A DNA stretch of 64,000 bases from Erodium maritimum (Eukaryota > Streptophyta > Magnoliopsida > Geraniales > Geraniaceae), in assembly GCA_963921825.1 (NCBI GenBank), contig OY997594.1:41286557-41350556 (forward strand), written 5' to 3'. The translations under genes were made by a program, and so were the position numbers. Below, piece after piece: positions 60,261 through 64,000 of this stretch. Below the pieces are notes generated by a model. It was given only the letters and a program-made list of their open reading frames with translations, was not told the origin of the DNA and searched no databases. The stretch's first letter is position 1. Each line of letters starts with the position of its first letter.

Positions 60261-60610
60261 AAGTCGTGAACATATTCATTGTCGTAGCTTGTCATGTATC
60301 CTTAGACCAAGGAGTCTTTGTGATCGCTATGCAATAAACAACTGAGTTTGCCCAGAGCCTAACGTTGTCCGTAACAGAGCTTCCATAGCGGCCAGGATTG
60401 TCTTGTGGACGGACTGCATGAGTGACACAAAAGACGACTCAAGCCAATCATTTGTTACCCGGTGTTCTTGTTTTGGTAAGAAATGGTGCTGAATTTTTCT
60501 CTTGTGAATCCATTCTTTGTTAGTTGTTTCATGGTTTTAATCGTCTCTTGGTTTTCATTGATTTTCCGCTGCTAGTTGGTTCATCTCCAACCTTGCCTCG
60601 ACACCCAACA

Positions 60611-60741
60611 GGGTCACATAACTAACATAATGAAATATTCCGTTAGTTTTTTAACTCCAAATATATTAAAGGTTCATGGACCGAATATAAGGGAACCAAA
60701 ATGATCATTTCTAAATATGTGGAACCTTAAGGTTCATGGAC
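60611..60741. other. Spacer with two related GGTTCATGGAC segments
   Basis: AAAGGTTCATGGACCGAATA and AAGGTTCATGGACTAAACAT, each followed by a similar AAGGRWACCAAAA tract. Probably an old transposon piece; no gene. Confidence 0.4.
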
Positions 60742-60940
60742 TAAACATAAGGATACCAAAAGGTATTTAACCCCTAAATTATATACAGGACATACTACAA
60801 TAAAATCGATCCACGGTACTAATCAAAATGGACTTAATTGTGTTTTTAGGGATATTAAAATTAACACGAGAGCAATAAGACTGGTTAAATTGAATAAAAA
60901 AGATATGTACTAATCAAAATAGATCCATCATTTTTTTATA
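60742..60940. repeat. Left copy of the direct repeat flanking a single LTR
   Basis: Starts TAAACATAAGGATACCAAAA and ends CATCATTTTTTTATA. Matches 62629-62827 base for base apart from the T-run length and the last bases. Confidence 0.95.
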
Positions 60941-62628
60941 TGTTAGTCTTAGTGTCCATAGTTCAATCCTAAATGTCCAAATGTATATATCATTGTTAGC
61001 AATAAAATTAAAGCGGCTTTATATTACTTATGTGTTGGAGTAATATATCGATGTGTGCTCTGATCTATGACCACCATGCGAATAGAACGATAGATCGAGA
61101 TAGATCACACTCGATGGGTCCCTAGTCAACAAAGCTTCACTAGAAGCGACTAGTATGAAAGATGGCTCTTTATGGCTTACGTTCTGTTAGTCATTGGAAT
61201 GGGATTCCGGAGTCTGATCATAGATATCATGTGGGACATGATATTGGACGACCCGCCCTGAATATGTGCCATAGATTAAGTCATGAACATATTCAGTGTT
61301 GTAGCTTGTCATGTATCCTTAGACCAAGGAGTCTTTGTGATCGCTATGTAGTCAAAAACTGAGTTTGACCTGAGCCTAACGTTGTCCGTAACAGGGCTTC
61401 CATAACGGCCAGGATTGGCTTGGGGACGGGCTACATGAGTGACACGAAAGGCGGCTAAGGGATTTATCCCTCATACTGAGGTATGGGAAAGATATCGGTT
61501 CTCGGCCGCTTGATCGAGAGTGACTGAAAGAATAGCATGGCCATGCACATGATACTGGGTATCATATCTTCAGTCATCTCACATATCAAGGAACGGTGAT
61601 TGAGAATAATAAGGATGACGGCTCTATGCCTTATCTCAATCAGGATATCGGAGATAAAAGGATAATGACAGGGACGACGGAAAGGTTAGAATCGACAGGG
61701 TCGATTCGCTATGCAGTGTCAGGCAATACTAAAGTCTCGTTAGTTGCCACTTAAATAGGATCAAGTAAAATGGGATTTTACGTTGATCTAGTGACATGCA
61801 TAAACCTAAGGGTCACACCGGAGGATGAAACTCATTGACACATTTATGGAGAATGACCAAAAGGGAGTTGTCTCGGTACATGACCAAAACTGGGCTTTGG
61901 GTCATGTGCCCGTAAGTGAATAGGACTTTACGGATCGAGACAAGGCTTGGAGTCTTGGGATTGATCGCGTCGGATAATGTTGGACATTTCCGGTATGGAA
62001 GGCTTGGAGGCGATGAGCGAATCACGGGACCTCGTTGGAAATGGCCACGGGCCATGTTCCAAGAGGCCCATGAAAGGCCCATGCAACCAAGGCCCATGGA
62101 ACTAATTAATCAAGTCTTGATTAATTAGTACTAAGTAAGAAAGACAAGGATTAAGGTGTTGGTGATTCACCACCTAACTCAATCTTGTCTTGCCATACTT
62201 TGTCCTATTTACACCTTACTTGACACCATACTTGTCCCATGCCTTTAGTTGGACAAGTATGGGTTTTGTTATGTTTAAGTCATCTTTTTTCAAGATAACA
62301 AACACAAGACAAGAATAGGAAACACATTTTCTCTCCCTCTTCCATGACCATTTCGGTTTTGGCTAGTTTCCACCTCCATTTTTGTGTTCTTGAGTCCTCA
62401 AAGAGAAGAACTACGTGGCTTTGATTCCCATGTGGATACGTAGGCGTCTTGGAGACTCAAGCCAATCATTCGTTAACCGGTGTTCTTGTTTTGGTAAGAG
62501 ATAGTGCTGAATTTTTCTCTTGTGAATCCATTCTTTGTTAGTTGTTTCATGGTTTTAATCGTCTCTTGGTTTTCATTGATTTTCCGCTGCGAGTTGGTTC
62601 ATCTCCAACCCTACCTCGAGACCCAACA
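60941..62628 (+). mobile_element. Single copia LTR with unmatched flanks
   Basis: 1688 bp, TGTTAG...CCAACA, same family as the others. Flanking five bases are TTATA (60936-60940) and TAAAC (62629-62633), so it is not a simple solo LTR. It is flanked by direct repeats of about 199 bp. Confidence 0.95.
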
Positions 62629-62827
62629 TAAACATAAGGATACCAAAAGGTATTTAACCCCTAAATTATATACAGGACATACTACAATAAAATCGATCCA
62701 CGGTACTAATCAAAATGGACTTAATTGTGTTTTTAGGGATATTAAAATTAACACGAGAGCAATAAGACTGGTTAAATTGAATAAAAAAGATATGTACTAA
62801 TCAAAATAGATCCATCATTTTTTTTTA
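62629..62827. repeat. Right copy of the direct repeat
   Basis: Begins at the LTR end with TAAACATAAGGATACC. At its right end it runs into the poly(T) of the following LINE. Confidence 0.95.
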
Positions 62828-63699
62828 TCAGCAATGCATATATAAAAACATCGTTTCTTTGAAATAAAGAACACGTTGAGGGTGGACAAAAACAACAAAC
62901 GAGCATTCTAGAGCGGAACCTCAAGAACCCAGACCCCCACACAACGGGGATGAACAACCTTACAACCATACTAGAAAATACAACCAGAACAAAAACATAA
63001 CCTAACAACCAGGAAACCGACGTAGCTAATAGGAGTACAAACAACCAACACAACAAGACTAAACACCCAGAATTACAGGCAATACCAAACAGACATCAAG
63101 ACAGTCAGAAACATAAAACATAGGTATTAAACCTGGATTTGTCAACTGTGAAGAGCATAGAAACAAAAAAAATTGAGGTCTAGAACCGTGATTTCACTAC
63201 CATTAAGCACAAAAAAGACCCAGAAGCTCGAAAGCTAGAACAGGGAAAAGTGAATCCAACGCCTAAAGAGAAACAAAACAACTCCCAGTCCATTAGAGCT
63301 CCAATCCCCAAAGAGAAGGAGACCGAAACCCTAACAGAGTCGGTGGTCAACACCGCTAACCGACAAAGGCTGACCCAATGGTTACCCACCAAGACCCACA
63401 ACCCCTTCCACCCAAACGATTGGCTTCAAAATAGGCAGAGAAGCCTAAACCCTCACCGGCGGCCAACACCATACCGGTGAGCCCATTCTAACCAAGTGGG
63501 CGGGAAGAACAGAAGACCCAATCGAAAGAGAAGAGAGGATAAAGGATGAGCGAATGAATAAAAAGAGGCAGAGGAGAGACACCATACATCCATCCTTAGC
63601 AGCCGACATCCCTCCAAAACACGCCATGAGTCTTTAGCAAGCTCTAAAAAGAACCCTTTCTGGCCAGAACCGAAATAGAAGTCGAGGGAGAAGACAAGG
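62818..63699 (-). mobile_element. LINE-like element 3' part
   Basis: A T-run plus ATCAGCAATGCATATATAAA at the left is a reversed LINE 3' end, similar in form to the one at 5277. The body is C/A-rich on the plus strand without RT motifs. The right limit is set by the LTR-like start at 63700. Confidence 0.5.
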
Positions 63700-64000
63700 T
63701 GTAAAGACCGGCTAAATTAAAAGAAGAAAAGTATTAAATTTTATCGTCTTGAAACGTCGAGGTTGGAAAATCGAGTTGAAATTGGTGATCGTTTGCGATA
63801 GAAAAAGAAAAAAAAAGGAAGCCAGATCAAGCCAGGTCGAGCAGGCCCCAGTCAAGCCCCGGTTTGGGCCGTGCGGCCCACTTCGCCAGGCCCGTGTGCC
63901 AGGCCAGAAGCCCAGGCCCGGTTGGGCTCGGGTATAAGAGGGAGGGTTGAGTCTGAAAACCTAGATCCCCTCTCCTCCCTCACGCAGCCGAACCCGACTC
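63700..64000 (+). mobile_element. Probable start of a gypsy-type LTR
   Basis: TGTAAAGACCGGCTAAATT at 63700 resembles plant gypsy LTR starts. A GC-rich region then leads to a TATA-like GGGTATAAGAGGG (about 63931) and AAAACCTAGATCCCC, a likely promoter and transcript start. The rest lies beyond the window. Confidence 0.4.

Larger units (their letters stand above)
54222..60610 (+). mobile_element. Copia copy B, older and eroded
   Basis: The 5' LTR (54222-55720) lacks about its first 200 bp and abuts the gypsy-type LTR terminus exactly. Internal 55721-60260. The 3' LTR (60261-60610) is reduced to two pieces joined at about 60436. It is more diverged from A, N and C than they are from each other, yet keeps the same catalytic losses. 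Confidence 0.9.

Overview
This is nuclear DNA of a flowering plant. The evidence is one nine-exon host gene with GT-AG introns and a plastid-targeting N-terminus, surrounded by Ty1-copia and Ty3-gypsy-type LTR retrotransposons, plant LINEs with poly(A) tails, hAT and Mutator-like MITEs, and AT-rich intergenic DNA. A eudicot is plausible, but the species cannot be named from sequence alone. There are no prokaryotic genes, rRNA genes or CRISPR arrays.

Layout. 1-1951: partial gypsy-type LTR (minus) carrying minisatellites. 1952-5276: decayed, unidentified coding-like DNA on the minus strand, split by a solo copia LTR (2487-4165). 5277-7533: two minus-strand LINE-like elements. 7774-15361: the only convincing host gene, a DUF2854-type chloroplast membrane protein of 270 aa; its third intron holds a truncated copia element that in turn holds two hAT MITEs. 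15694-23501: a dense block of nested DNA-transposon MITEs and LINEs, including a half-LINE coding only an RRM/AT-hook ORF1. 23502-41369: a Mutator-like element whose left end was hit by copia copy A (23513-39747), which was itself hit in its integrase region by the very young inverted copy N (27684-36144). 41891-54221: a gypsy-type LTR of about 4.2 kb (minus) split by copia copy C (43916-52002). 54222-60610: the older copia copy B. 60941-62628: one more copia LTR, flanked by about 199-bp direct repeats. 62818-63699: a LINE (minus). 63700-64000: the probable start of another gypsy-type LTR.

Main result. The copia copies A, N, C and B belong to one family (LTR about 1.69 kb, element about 8.46 kb, Angela/Tork-like by size and sequence). 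All four share the same fatal changes: a shrunken gag with a broken zinc knuckle, a protease without the active-site Gly, an integrase with Glu to Lys, an RT lacking the catalytic YxDD box, and common frameshifts. Yet copy N has a perfect 5-bp target duplication and I see only one difference between its two 1688-bp LTRs. The family is therefore best read as a non-autonomous parasite recently mobilised in trans by an unseen autonomous partner.

Target-site duplications give the order of insertion in several nests: tandem array, then MULE, then A, then N; host intron, then copia, then two hAT MITEs; MULE-MITE, then half-LINE and a smaller MITE. All coordinates and comparisons were read by eye; no alignment or database search was run.
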